Source of the DNA: Streblospio benedicti
Lineage: Eukaryota; Annelida; Polychaeta; Spionida; Spionidae
Assembly (NCBI GenBank): GCA_019095985.1
Contig: CM032669.1
Location: 59,179,896 to 59,243,895, forward strand
Reading direction: 5' to 3'
DNA: 64,000 nucleotides
A program made the translations under genes and the position numbers. Position 1 is the stretch's first letter. Each line of letters begins with the position of its first letter. This document shows, one piece after another, positions 51,056-62,949 of the stretch. The notes below the pieces were generated by a model. It was not told where the DNA came from. It searched no databases and worked only from the letters and a program-made list of their open reading frames with translations.

Positions 51056-51479
51056 AATGGATCTCTATAAAATACACAGTCATATATGTGTTAAATCTAA
51101 TTTTTACAGTTGTAAAATACCAACTGGATTAGTTATATTATCTATACCAGACAAATTTAATAGATTTTAGAGGATCTAGACTACTACTAGTACTAGATCT
51201 AGACAAAGTTATCTTTGATATTTCAAGTCACACTCACAGGAAGGTTTGAATCAATGACATATTTTAGCACAAAAGGCTGAAAATAATCAGTCACAAAATC
51301 ATTCTATGTGATCTATGTATATTCATGATCAAAAAACGTTTTATCTCAATACACATATGATATGTATAATGATATATTCTCATCATTTATACTCACTTGT
51401 CATTTTGTCTTTGTGTTTCCCTCAAGATTGAAAATGGTGAAAAACGAATTTGAAACCAGTTGCAACAAGAAATAAAACT

Positions 51480-51915
51480 GTTCAAAACACTGCGTCGCTA
51501 GAACGACGTTGACTTATGGGCAATTAAGATATATACTGAAATGATGTATACTTTACAATCAAGAAATGAATAATTTGAGGAGAAAACATCAGAATGAATG
51601 AGAATCAATATACCCAGGCAAAAGATATTTGTGTTTCAATACAATAGTACTGTTTGAATAACAGATACTAATCAATATCAGTTTCAAACCCAATAATCAA
51701 TATTTGCTGCTTGGGTTGGAATATGGATTTTTTCTTGGTGCCTTAATTGCATTGAATATCAGTAAGAATATCATGAATGGGCTTCTAGAAACCACAGTTT
51801 AATTGGCAGATTGCCCAAAATCGAATCACTTTGGTGTCGGCTCAAACCTCATAGTTGTGTAAAGTTTGAACGAAATGGGTTCATCGGTTCCCGCTAGCTT
51901 GTCCGGGAGACATAC

Positions 51916-51950
<35 letters not shown>

Positions 51951-52290
51951 GTTAGTTAGTTAGTTAGTTACATAGTTTCCCATTGTTTGTCATAGATATA
52001 AGAGATTTCTTATCCCAAAATGTGATTTAACATCCGTAACATAAAGATTATTGGTGTGCAGTTTGAATATGTTATGGAGAAATATTTATTGTTTTGTATG
52101 TTGCCCATATAAAAATAAATAGTAATTCACGGAGGGCTTTTCATTACAAAATGCTCATGTATGGTTTTAATTCATTCTTTTTTTGTTTTGTTTTTTACTT
52201 CTTTTTCTGTGTGTTTGGAGACAATATTATGAATTTAAAATTTCTTTATTTTCTTATTTCAAAATGGAAGAATCGTTTATAAAATTTCAA
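51480..52290. other. Intergenic: RTE-like tail and (GTTA)n microsatellite
   Basis: AAGTTTGAACGAAATGGGTTCATCGGTTCC followed by CGGGAGACATACATA (51860-51920) resembles RTE-type LINE 3' ends ('gaa.tgggtcc.tcggttcc'), leading into a (GTTA)n run at 51918-51968. Beyond it lies AT-rich sequence; the Kelch gene 3' UTR probably covers 52290-52493. Confidence 0.5.
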
Positions 52291-52493
52291 AAATCTAATT
52301 CACATTTTTATTTAAAGATAGAACAAAAATCTTTTTATTCACATTTTTATTAAACATTTTCAACCTTCTGTCATCTTCAGCATTTAATGTAAATATCACC
52401 ATTTTCATTTCATAAGCCAAAGCTACCAGTATTATAGATTCACACAAACACATAGTCCTAATCACTTCACCTGACATTGCTTTTGGGAACATT

Positions 52494-54733
52494 TCAAAAC
52501 TGACCTACGACCACTTTTGACCAGTTCGGATTTAATCTAAATCTTGTACATTTCTCCCATTTGTCTGCTGCTATATCATATTCCTCTGCTTCTGGGGTAC
52601 ATCCTCCAATAATGATTATTTTGTTGTGATTCAACAAAACCCCACCAAAGTGATGATTATTAATACTCCGAGTCAGAATATTCCATGCATCCATAGCTAC
52701 ATTATACCTGATGCAGATCTTACCGCCCAGAACATAAATGTTGTCACCAAAGGAGATGGCACTGCTACCATGGGTATCAATGGCATTTGGAATAGGTGTT
52801 TTCTTCATCCACTTGTCGGTGTTGATATCATAGGATTGCACACAGTTGGGATGGTCCTTTTTATTCGAAGAGTATTTGTTGCAGAACACGTATATTGTTC
52901 CATTAAACTCCACGGACAAGGGATCATAGACCGCGTTAAAACATTCAGATTTAGACGTCCATTTATGTTTTTTGAAATCAAATGTATCGATGCTAAGAGG
53001 GGCCGCACCTTTACAACATGCCGTATATCCACCTAAAACAAAGAGGTTGTCATCTACATAGACTGAAGCATGTCTGCACCGGTGATTCGGCATGGCCGGA
53101 AGGTCCATCCATTTCATAATTCTAAATGAAAAATGTTTAAAAAAATTTTGACACTGCCTTCCATTTAACTGACCACCCGTTAAGAGAAATCCACCAGGTA
53201 TTGCAGTAACGTGTGCAAGGCCGTCTTCCTGAACAATGGAATGATCGCCGCATGGCTGCCATTGCGTTTGTTCGTACTTCATCACTTTCCATTTACATTC
53301 ATAAAAGTCCTACTTAACAACCCATACAGTGTTAATATTTTGACCAGGAGGCTCCATTGGTCTTGAAAAGGCCTGAGTAAATTTCACTTGGACGCCGTGA
53401 AATAACCCTTCATACTCTTTGGTAATCTGTTCAAGATATGAGCGTGAACAAGTCTGTAAATCCACATGGTTGATAAGGTCTTGCAGCGATCCTTTCCTTT
53501 CTTCTTCACCGTGCAGCACCCAGTTGATACAGCCTTGCACAACGTCTTCGGGTTTCTCAATGTCTAACTTTATACAATCAACCAGCTGAGCCAAATCTAG
53601 CTCCAGAAATTCTGGCATCTTGATGACGTCCCCAAACCGTGACTTTATCATCTCTGTGCAGGTCTCCACTAGCCTCTTCATGTCATACATGGCAGCAGTA
53701 GCGCATACCCCAATACAAGTCTCCACAGAGACCGATCCAATCAGATATTGCTCACATTTGGCTTTAAGCTCAGTGAGTTGAAGCAGTTCACAAGCCGCTA
53801 TCAGCTGCTGTATTTGTTCATACTCTACGCGTATGCCGCCTGTGTACATGTATCCCAGCAAGGCTTCCATCAGGTCACGCTCTATGTTGTCTAGCTTCAA
53901 CTCTCCAGCGTTCGCTTCGGACATGCCAGAACTTAGCAAAGCCTCGAAGTAGGGACATGCAGCTGCTAGAATGACCTACAAAATATGTGCATAGGAAAGA
54001 TGGTATCACTTGCCGACTAAAAGAAATAATTACAATTCATCAAAGAGGCAGCATCTACATAATTTTGCATGCCCCAGTCAAGTATGTAAAAGCTGAACTA
54101 TTACAGCACAATTTTTGCCACCCCTATTCCAACAACCATTATTTTCCATTGCATGTAATCTCATACGTTGGGCTTAATTTACTCTATATATCGACAGACA
54201 CCTAAAACAAACAAACACAAACAAACAAAGAAAAAACAACAACCATTAAATCACAATAAACCCTGCCAAAGTGTCTCATCCTCACAGCTAGTGTTTCATA
54301 ACTCCCTCCCTCTTTGACCACAATACCTGCTGCGCCCTCAACTTGTGTGCGTGCAGTGCCCCCCCCCCACTTACCCCCCAAAAAAAAAAAAAAAAAATAA
54401 AATAAAATAAGGATATAAATAAGATAATAAGAAAAGCTAAACAAACATATCAACTTCAGTTTTTTTAACTTAAATTACTCATCTGCTACACCTTGATTAG
54501 TTAGGCTTTGTTTAGTATGTGTAGTATTGGTAAAGGTGTCACTTTTGAGGCCTGTATATCATCGGAACATATGTAACTCATATTGTTTATCCCCTCACCT
54601 TGTGCGCGTGCAGTGGTGCCCCCCCGCGGCACGTGATGACGAAGTCCGCATGGCTGCCGTCGCGGCGCTGCCGGTCGAGGGAGGAGAGGAGCGTGGCTGA
54701 GAACGCTGTGGTAGGGCGAGCCGAGAACCTCAT
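52494..54733 (-). CDS. Kelch-like BTB-BACK-Kelch protein, with one in-frame TAG
   Basis: KLHL proteins are substrate adaptors for CUL3 ubiquitin ligases. Two exons are seen: 54733-54599 (BTB start: TTAFSATLLSSLDRQRRDG, then HADFVITCRGGAPLHAHK; donor GTGAGG) and 53975-52494. Exon 2 continues VILAAACPYFEALLSSGMSE, LLGYMYTGGIRVEYEQIQQL, then BACK (VETCIGVCATAAMYDMKRLV to about QITKEYEGLF), then Kelch repeats with LLTGGQ, LFVLGGYTACCKG, IYVLGGK and IIIIGGC. The same frame runs through a single TAG at 53310-53312 (WVVK-stop-DFYECKWKVMKY), then stays open to the TGA/TAG at 52494. Total ~530 codons, normal for the family. An acceptor before the start implies a 5' UTR exon. The stop may be an assembly error, a real null, or stop-codon read-through as known for Drosophila kelch; the UAG-G context is not a strong read-through motif. 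Confidence 0.85.
54325..54400. other. C-tract and A-tract block resembling the BTB exon edge
   Basis: ACTTGTGTGCGTGCAGTGCC resembles the exon edge at 54597-54620 (ACCTTGTGCGCGTGCAGTGG) and is followed by C10 and A17 tracts. It may be a decayed local duplicate of the exon boundary. Short, so chance is possible. Confidence 0.3.
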
Positions 54734-55610
54734 GGTCTGACAGGAGTGGGCAAAGATAACTATATCATAGGGCATTGACATCGAAATATTGCATATTCTT
54801 GCATATTTTCATGTTTTATTACTCTTGAGTATCATCATTAAAAAAGAAATATCATAGCTCAAGAGTGTCATATACATTCCAAATACACCAGTCTGAGAAG
54901 TCCAAAAGCCCAGTCACAATGCAAACCGCTGTACTGCCAGGAAACCATGAGTGCATTGTGTATGTCCGTAGTATGTTATGGATGAAGTATATATTTATGG
55001 GTATACTTTGAATGAATTTTACAATATTTTGGGGTATGATTTTTACAAAAATCTTACTATATTTGTCGGTGCTGTTCCTGAAGTCAAAATGGCACGCCCG
55101 TACCCAATTATAGCCTGAGACCCCCCCCACACACACACACACACCCCGAGCGGGGACCTGTAATGGTACATGGCAAAAGCTACTGCTAACACTCGTGGCC
55201 TCGCAGACTAATATGTATATGTATTAAAACAGTACATTCATAACTGGAAGTCTTTGAGCTGGTTTCGTAATAATGTAATTAACACAATTAACCTGGCTAT
55301 GATATTATGACGTGTCACAGCAATTTAAGACACCACGTGGCACGTCTATTGCTAAGCAATAACAAGGTCAGGATTTACATCTGTTCAAGCTGGTTAACAT
55401 TTACCAAGATACTTATTCATGATAATACGGTTAAATACCTGCGTAGTCATACACTGTATAAACTAGCACACTTTTATAATACATACGGTTATCCAGAGAC
55501 ACGTTCTGCCAAAACTAGATTCTGATGCAGGTACTGTCGACCAAGTACTAGGTACATGTGTACTTACTATCTAGGTCTAGACGTCTCATTCGTAATGAGC
55601 CAACCATGTT
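54734..55610. other. 5' flank of the Kelch gene
   Basis: No gene. (CA)n with C tract at 55120-55146, otherwise unique-looking sequence. The promoter and 5' UTR exon of the Kelch gene should lie here. Confidence 0.5.
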
Positions 55611-57342
55611 TTTACTAATAACCAAAGCTGCTTCAGTTCCATGAATTGCATGCGCTATATATGAGACTCTTTTTTTATGAGTACATTATGGAATAAATAT
55701 TAAAACATGCATTTTCTTCTTTCAATTTTTATTAATGTAAAATTCAACTCACTAGCAATTAGATCAATAGTTATATTTACAAATGATCACATATCCATAA
55801 TTCATATTGGTAATTACCTAAATTTACATATCAAATAATGTTAAAAACAAGTGGAATTTATAAATGGTAGATTGAACAGTTCATATACTCTTTAAAATCT
55901 AGTGTGTATCAGGGAGGTCCGTATCCATTACGAAAGAACTTATCTGCTCCAATACATTTACTTGACTATGGCATCATTACCCGCTCTATGGACACACTAG
56001 ACCTCCCTTTTATCAGCTGTTTTGATGTATTTTCATTGGATATCGATCTCCAGAACTGCCTTGTAAAAATATGCTGTATCAGGACTGTCCGCATACAGAA
56101 TCAATGATGGATTGACTCATTGTTGTCCGATGAATGTCTTGTCTCCTGCACCTATGTGTTTAATGTTTGTGTCTGCAATGACTAATCAGGCCAATGCGTG
56201 AAGCGCAGGTCTGATGACAGTCTCCACAGACAAATGGTGAGCCTCCAACTTGTGGAACACTCGAAGCAGCAGCATGGCGGAGCCTTCGTCTTTCAATTCA
56301 TCTTTCTTCCTTGAACAGTCTGCAACTCTCACTGCATCTACTACGCCAGAGTGTGCGCTTCATGGCAGTGGTCTCAAAGGATTGAGGGGCGATGTCGTAA
56401 CTTTTTAGGGTTGCATGAAGGACTTCCTTATATCTTAAGATTCTGTAAAATACTTTATTCTTCTATTTCAATAGTAACAAAGAATAGATTTGGTTTGAAA
56501 TGTAGATTAAAACGACCACCAATTTGTCCTGGTTGTACATACATAATTTGGCGTGTGTACGTGTTCGGTTAAAAAGCCTTTTATGACCGAAAAATCCCTT
56601 AGTCTTCTACATACAGATCTATAGATGTAAGGAACAGGAAAAACAAAAGATGGCTACAGAACACAGGTGTCCTGGTGGATAGGTTCCACTGTATCTGGGT
56701 GCATTCTGTTATCCATTTTCTATGCTATCAATGCACTCCACACAGATGCAGCCACTAGTCACTGGGTTTCATTTGGAGCTATTTCCTTGGCATAATCATA
56801 TATCAAACTAATGTAATATAAAATCAATATATATATATATATATATATAGGTGTGTTTTGTGCAGCTTTATTGTGTTACATAGGGTTAATTTTGCTTTGC
56901 TTTTTTTGTTAGTGTTTATAGTGAAGCAGTCTTCAGTGTTCATGGGTTTCATGTTGATACGCATCAATACGCTTGTCAAAGTTGCCTTGAATAAGGGCAA
57001 TAGATGGTTTGTTGGAATAATTTGAGATCGTGGATTTTCAGTAACATGTATCAAATGCAAATTATGTTCTATTATATAAACGGATATTACATAGCGTTCA
57101 AACCCTATATAACATAGTGTATGTAATTGTAAATGGTAAGAACTTATTACCTATTGCCACCTGAAAAAAAATCAACCTTTATTACGGCATCTCCCTTTAT
57201 TAGGAGAGTCACCGATGATTGACAAATATTTTCTATTTGATAAATTTTGAAGTATTAAGTCTCGATCATACACTTGTATTATATCTTTTTGACGGCAAGT
57301 AGTAAATTTACTACCCACTTCTGCCTTACCAGTGTTCAACTT
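55611..57342. repeat. Direct array unit 1 (~1.73 kb)
   Basis: Starts ACTAATAACCAAAGCTGC and repeats at 57346 (1,732 bp on) and 59174 (1,828 bp further). Landmarks: GAATTGCATGCGCTATATA, CAAATGATCACATATCCAT, GGGAGGTCCGTATCCATTAC, GGATTGACTCATTGTTGT, an (AT)n block, and the TTATTACCTATTGCCACCTG tail. The minus strand at about 56178-56425 encodes a LINE C-terminus: EVLHATLKSYDIAPQSFETT and, in another frame, FVCGDCHQTCASRIGLISHC, a C2H2-like ending. Confidence 0.9.
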
Positions 57343-57357
57343 TATACTAATAACCAA
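57172..57357 (-). other. Conserved 61-codon frame in array units (repeated at 59000-59185)
   Basis: Both units keep an open minus-strand frame with KAEVGSKFTTCRQKDII, VYDRDLILQNLSNRKYLSI and GDSPNKGRCRNKG, with only about four replacements between copies. I do not recognise it. It could be a fragment of a transposon or host exon captured in the unit. Selection cannot be judged from two copies. Confidence 0.35.
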
Positions 57358-59170
57358 AGCTGCATCAGTTCCATGAATTGCATGCGCTATATATGCGACT
57401 CTTTTTTATGAGTACATTATGGAATAAATATTAAAACGTGCATTTTCTTCTTTCAATTTTTATTAATGTAAAATTCAACTCACTAGCAATTAGATCAATA
57501 GTTATATTTACAAATGATCACATATCCATAATTAATATTGGTAATTACCTAAATTTACATATCAAATAATGGTAAAAACAAGTGGAATTTATAAATGGTA
57601 GATTGAACAGTTCATATACTCTTTAAAAGCTAGTGTGTATCAGGGAGGTCCGTATCCATTACAAAAGAACTTATCTGTTCCAAAACATTTACTTGACTAT
57701 GTAGTGCACTAATGGCATCATTACCCGCTCTATGGACACACTAGACCTTCCTTTTATTCAGCCTTTTTATGTATTTTCATTGGACATGATCTCCAGAACT
57801 GCCTTGTAAAATATGCTGTATCAGGACTGTCCGTATACAGAATCAATGATGGATTGACTCATTGTTGTCCGATGAATGTCTTGTCTCCTGCACCTATGTG
57901 TTTAATGTTTGTGTCTGCGATGACTAATCAGGCCAATGTGTGAAGCGCAGGTCTGATGACAGTCTCCACAGCCAAATGGTGAGCCTCCAACTTGTGGAAC
58001 ACTCGAAGCAACAGCATGGCGGAGCCTTCGTCTTTTAATTAATCTTTCTTCCTTGAACAGTCTGAAACTCTCACTTCATCTACTGTGCCAGTGTGCGCTC
58101 GATGGCAGTGGTCTCAAACAATTGTGGGGCGATGTCGTAACTTTTTAGGGTTGCATGAAGGACTTCCTTATATCTTAAGATTCTGTAAAATACTTTATTC
58201 TTCTATTTCAATAGTAACAAAGAATAGATTTGGTTTGAAATGTAGATTAAAACGACCACCAATTGATCCCGGTTGTACATACATAATTTGGAGTGTGTAC
58301 GTGTTCCGGTTAAAAAAGCCTTTTATGACCAAAAATTCCCTTCGTCTTCTGTATACAGATCTATAGATGTAAGGAACAGGAAAAACAAAAGATGGCCACA
58401 GAACACAGGTGTCTTGGTGGATAGGTTCCACTGTATCTGGGTGCATTCTGTTATCCATTTTCTATGCTATCAATACACTCCACCCAGATACAGCGGCCAC
58501 TAGTCAATGGATTTCGTTTATAGTTATTTCCTTGGCATAATCATATATCAAACTAATTTAATATAAAAATCAATATATATATATATATAGTGTTTTGTGT
58601 GTAGTGTTTATTGTGTTACGTAGTGTGTAATTTTGCTTATGTGTTTTTTGTTAGTGTTTATAGTGTGTATATATATATGTGTGTCAGTGTTCATGGGTGT
58701 GTGCAGCTGTATGTTGTTACGCATTAATTTTAATTTTGCTTTTTTTTGTTAAAGTAGTGCCTTCAATATGGGTTTTTTCATGTTGATAGCATCAATAAGT
58801 TTCAAAAGTTGCCCTGAATAATTTGAATAGATGGTTTGTTTGAACACTTTGAGATCGTAGATTTTCAGTTACATGTATCAAATGCAAATTATGTTCTATT
58901 ATATAAACGGATATTACATAGCGTTCAAACCCTATATAACATAGTGTATGTAATTGTAAATGGTAAGAACTTATTACCTATTGCCACCTGAAAAAAAAAT
59001 CAACCTTTATTACGGCATCTCCCTTTGTTAGGAGAGTCACCGGTGATTGACAAATATTTTCTATTTGATAAATTTTGAAGTATTAAGTCTCGATCATACA
59101 CTTTTATAATATCTTTTTGACGGCAAGTAGTAAATTTACTACCCACTTCTGCTTTACCAGTGTTAAACTT
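57343..59170. repeat. Direct array unit 2 (~1.83 kb)
   Basis: Highly similar to unit 1, longer mainly through an expanded TG/TA-rich stretch at 58585-58760. The LINE C-terminal block is at about 57920-58165 on the minus strand. Confidence 0.9.
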
Positions 59171-60365
59171 TATACTAATAACCAAAGCTGCATCAGTTCC
59201 ATGAATTGTATGCGCTATATAGCGACTCTTTTTTATGAGTACATTATGGAATAAATATTAAAACGTGCATTTTCTTCTTTCAATTTTTATTAATGTAAAA
59301 TTCAACTCACTAGCAATTAGACCAATATTTATATTTACAAATGATCACATACCCATAATTCATATTGGTAATTACCTAAATTTACATATCAAATAATGGT
59401 AAAAACAAGTGGAATTTATAAATGGTAGATTGAACAGTTCATATACTCTTTAAAATCTAGAGTGTATCAGGGAGGTCCGTATCCATTACAAAAGAACTTA
59501 GCTGCTGTAGAACATTATCACGACTGTGTCGTATCATTACCCGCTCTATGGACACACTAGACCTCCCTTTTATCAGCCCTTTTGATGTATTTTCATTTGA
59601 TATCGACCTCCAGAACTGCCTTGGAAAGAATATGTTGTATCAGGACTGTCCGTATACAGAATCAATGATGGATTGACTCATTGTTGTTCGATGAATGTCT
59701 TGTCTTCTGCACCTATGTGTCTAATGTTTGTGTCTGCAATGACTGACCAGGCCAATGCGTGAAGCGCAGATCTGATGACAATCTCCACAGCCAAATGGTG
59801 AGCCTCCAACTTATGGAACACTCGAAGCAACAGCATGGCGGAGCCTTCGTCTTTCAATTAAGCTTTCTTCCTTGGACAGTCTGCAACTCTCACTGCATCT
59901 ACTGCGCCAGAGTGTGCGCTCCATGGCAGTGGTCTCACAGGATTGAGGGGCGATGTAACTTTTTAGGGTTGCATGAAGGACTTCCTAATAACTCACAGGA
60001 TTAACTTAAGATGCTGTAAAATACTTTATTCTTCTATTTCAATAGTAACAAAGAATAGACTTTGTTTGAAATGTAGATTAAAACGACCACCAATTTGTCC
60101 TGGTTGTACATACATAATTTGGAGTGTGTACGTGTTCCGGTTAAAAAGCCTTTTATGACCAAAAATTCCCTTCGTCCTCTATATACAGATCTATAGATGT
60201 AAGGAACAGGAAAAAACAAAAGATGGCCACAGAACACAGGTGTCCTGGTGGATAGGTTCCGCTGTATCTGGGTGCATTCCGTTATCCATTTTCTATGCTA
60301 TCAATACACTCCACGCAGATACAGCCACCACTAGTCACTGGATTTCATTTGGAGTTATTTCCTTG
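59171..60365. repeat. Direct array unit 3, cut by an assembly gap
   Basis: Follows units 1 and 2 for ~1,195 bp, then enters the N gap. The LINE block is at about 59745-59975 (minus). Copy number in the genome may be larger than shown. Confidence 0.9.
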
Positions 60366-60465
60366 NNNNNNNNNNNNNNNNNNNNNNNNNNNNNNNNNNN
60401 NNNNNNNNNNNNNNNNNNNNNNNNNNNNNNNNNNNNNNNNNNNNNNNNNNNNNNNNNNNNNNNNN
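60366..60465. other. Assembly gap of 100 N
   Basis: Exactly 100 N, the usual placeholder for a gap of unknown size. It falls inside array unit 3, consistent with collapse of the array. Confidence 0.99.
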
Positions 60466-60908
60466 AAATCTAAAATAATTGTATGAAAATAGCTAAAAAT
60501 CAGATAGCAATTGCTGATATAGAAAACCTGATGGGAATAATGCAACAGTAGTTGTTTAGTTTTTTATTAGCCAGCCCGGATTGCTTGATTTTAACTTGAC
60601 ACGTGAACCTCGTAGCCTATCCAGTCATCTCTCGTTTCAGATGGGATTTTCGAATTATTTCATCATTTTGTTCCATTAAACCATTTCACATTTCTTCTCA
60701 TTTTGACATTGAGAGAATCACGTTGTAGGCATTTTTTTCCTTTATTAACTGACACGGCTCTATATGCTGCATTAGGCATACGTTTTCAAAATTCAAAAAA
60801 AAAACCAACAACATCCGTTTCTGTATTTGTAAGAGACTATCTCCTCACAAAAAAGGAAATTAAAAAATAAGATTTAAAAATGTTTACCCAGAAGGCCGGC
60901 CGGCCGCC

Positions 60909-61006
60909 ATGATGGCGTCATTCTTGGCAAATCTTGCCGAGAATATTTCCAAGAATCTTGACAACAATATTAATCAAGTTCTCCGTGTTGGAGGCGGCCC
61001 CAGGGG
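60909..61006 (+). CDS. Putative GC-rich first exon of an unidentified gene
   Basis: A local GC/CpG-rich patch (GGCCGGCCGGCCGCC) precedes an ATG in strong Kozak context and reads MMASFLANLAENISKNLDNN, then INQVLRVGGGPRG, reaching a GTAACA donor-like site at 61007 (straight reading stops at 61008). The downstream exons are not found in the remaining window. I do not know the family. A chance GC-rich frame is possible. Confidence 0.4.
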
Positions 61007-61009
61007 GTA

Positions 61010-61720
61010 ACAATACGTGCTATAGCATTTAAACTACTTACCCTTAAGTTATTTCGGGCGAGTCCAATGATAATACTTCTATTTTCTATTAGAAATTCTC
61101 CGCCTCTAAACAAAAGCGTTCTTCACCAATCTAGAATCATCTGCGTCAGTCTGCGCGCATTCTCCCCGAAAAACGTCAACAATCGATGTCACAATCAACG
61201 TCAAACGTTCAGGGGTTTGTTGTTTTTTCAACAGGGAACACGTGGAATGCTTTTGCGCATGCGTGAGATGCGAGTAGTAGGTGGTATAGTCTCGATGCGA
61301 AACTTGTAGGTATGGATTATTATTTCACTTATTGGTTGTTGAATTAATATTCTATTCTAATGGAAATAGTCTGTAGTAATATGCGATTCCATCCATATAT
61401 ATAAGTCCCGGGATATAAGTCTATGTAATTGCAATGATACTATATATTGATAGGATACTGCAGCTAACGAGATCAATGACAATGGTGATTTTGCAGCAAC
61501 AGGTCACGTGTCACGCAAACGTGTATTTAGTACAACAAACAAGGCAATGGTGTAGGAAATTGGCCGATGTTGACATGACATATTTCCATTTTATGATTAG
61601 AAATATAAATAGTTATGAATGAGAAGCCATTCATTATATGTAGTAGTAACATGATGTCCTTCATTTGGGTAAAACAGAGTCAATTTTTGTTTGCATCAAA
61701 AAAGAAACTTAAGAAACATT
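61010..61720. other. Intergenic or intronic DNA
   Basis: No supported exon. Short open frames at 61067-61309 and 61434-61622 have no family resemblance. If 60909-61006 is a first exon, this is its intron. Confidence 0.4.
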
Positions 61721-61724
61721 TTTA

Positions 61725-62452
61725 TTTGAATATAATTGTTCTGGTGTAAAAATAGAAGCTAAGAGCAATGTTAAATACCTTGAGCGGTCATTGACCAGGA
61801 CATGAGCGGACATACCATGGGTAATTTTAATTATTAAAAAAGTCAATGCAGGACTATAGGTTGATGTAAAAAGTGGTTTTTAATTTAAGAGAGCGTAAAT
61901 TATTGTCACCAAGCATTTTATTACAGTCACGTTTAGATTATGGTTATAATGTTTATTACAGAGGTTGGAACAATGCTTAAAAAAGAAATCATATGGTAGC
62001 AAATCCTTTATGTATAATGGAGCAAAAAATGTGGAATAATTTACCAAAATATATTAAATGTACTAAAACTAAAGACGATTTTAAAATAAATGTAAGAAAT
62101 ATCTATTTAATACGATGCAAGATAAAGAAAAAAATGAGTTTGTGATGTAGTACTATGATATCTGTGATCCCAGTTCTTAACTTATTTAGATATTATTTGT
62201 TTAATTATTTAGTTTTGTTATTTTATTAGTACAATGTGATAAATTGCCGTCCTGTATCATGTGATCAATCCAGTGCCACTATGGAAATAAGCAATTGGCT
62301 TTATACCAAAGGCTTTTAGTGCTCTCTGTTTTGTAGCATATATGCATTAATCATTTTTTTTTTTTTATTAAATTACTCCTTTTATTCTAATGTTATTTGC
62401 ATGTATGTGTACAAATAAAATAATTTGAATTGAATTGAATTGAATTGAATAC
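61725..62452 (+). mobile_element. CR1/L2-like LINE 3' end with (GAATT)n tail
   Basis: Decayed RT tail: EAKSNVKYL near 61758, LLQSRLDYGYNVYYRGWNNA near 61921, EQKMWNNLPKYIKCTKTKDD near 62019. The 3' UTR shares CCACTATGGAAATAAGC and GCTTTTAGTGCTC with the LINE at 2750-3728 and ends in (GAATT)n at about 62427-62450. Confidence 0.8.
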
Positions 62453-62949
62453 TAATAGTATTGCTATGATCTACAACATAAGACCATTTCTGGGCGCAGA
62501 CATCACAGAAAAACAAACTCACATGAATATTTTTTCTCTTGCTAAGTTCTTGCTTCTTGCATTAGTTGCGCACTTGTAAACCGACTGGCAATATGTCAGT
62601 TATTTTCTTGAATTGAATAGATTTTGTGACCATTTTGATATGTTTAATGTTGCTTGAAGTTGAGAGAGGGGGGTATATAGCCTTGATGAAAATCCAATCA
62701 CCAACATTTTTTTTCTAAATCACCAGTCACCAATACATTTCATTGCCTTTCACCAATCACCAGGAATTGTAAATGATCACGTTTCACCAAACATTTCAAG
62801 ATCATGAATGAACAAAAAGAAACACAATTCAATATACCGTACACTTTTATTTAGGGTTAATAACATGTATGTAATAATTATTACCAATTAATAACATTAA
62901 TGAAGCATTGGAAATAAGGCAAACTTAGGGAAGAGTCATTTTGACTTTC

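Larger units (their letters stand above)
44330..51403 (-). pseudogene. Broken second copy (copy B) of the OTU/Thr-Pro gene, lacking the DDE-like exon
   Basis: Exon equivalents: 51403-51397 (start), 50372-50284 (RKNGRKQKRRNYSAESDEDI), 50034-49095 (OTU, split by a LINE), 49004-48840 (SESLATDSNVHTVQSFCPTE), 48701-48575 (decayed, length not a multiple of 3), about 45606-45450 and 45400-45313 (VYPAQVTVHPMENNLHPIE), about 44462-44341 (frame lost). The OTU exon has a 2-nt deletion soon after its start (near 50000) besides the LINE, so it cannot make the full domain. Introns carry a 2.9-kb TIR element, a hAT element and a LINE scrap absent from copy A. Its last exon lies ~220 bp from copy A's start, so read-through splicing into copy A is conceivable but unproven. 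Confidence 0.8.

Noticed and set aside
51911-51980. CRISPR-like array
   Set aside because: It is a simple (GTTA)n microsatellite at the end of an RTE-like tail, in an animal genome; no spacers.
58195-58503. Short frames on both strands within the array units
   Set aside because: They are not kept in the other units and mirror each other in opposite frames; unlike the 61-codon frame, they show no sign of conservation.
61434-61622. 62-codon frame as an exon
   Set aside because: An AG-bounded alternative frame exists nearby, but neither has a recognisable domain or a matching donor.
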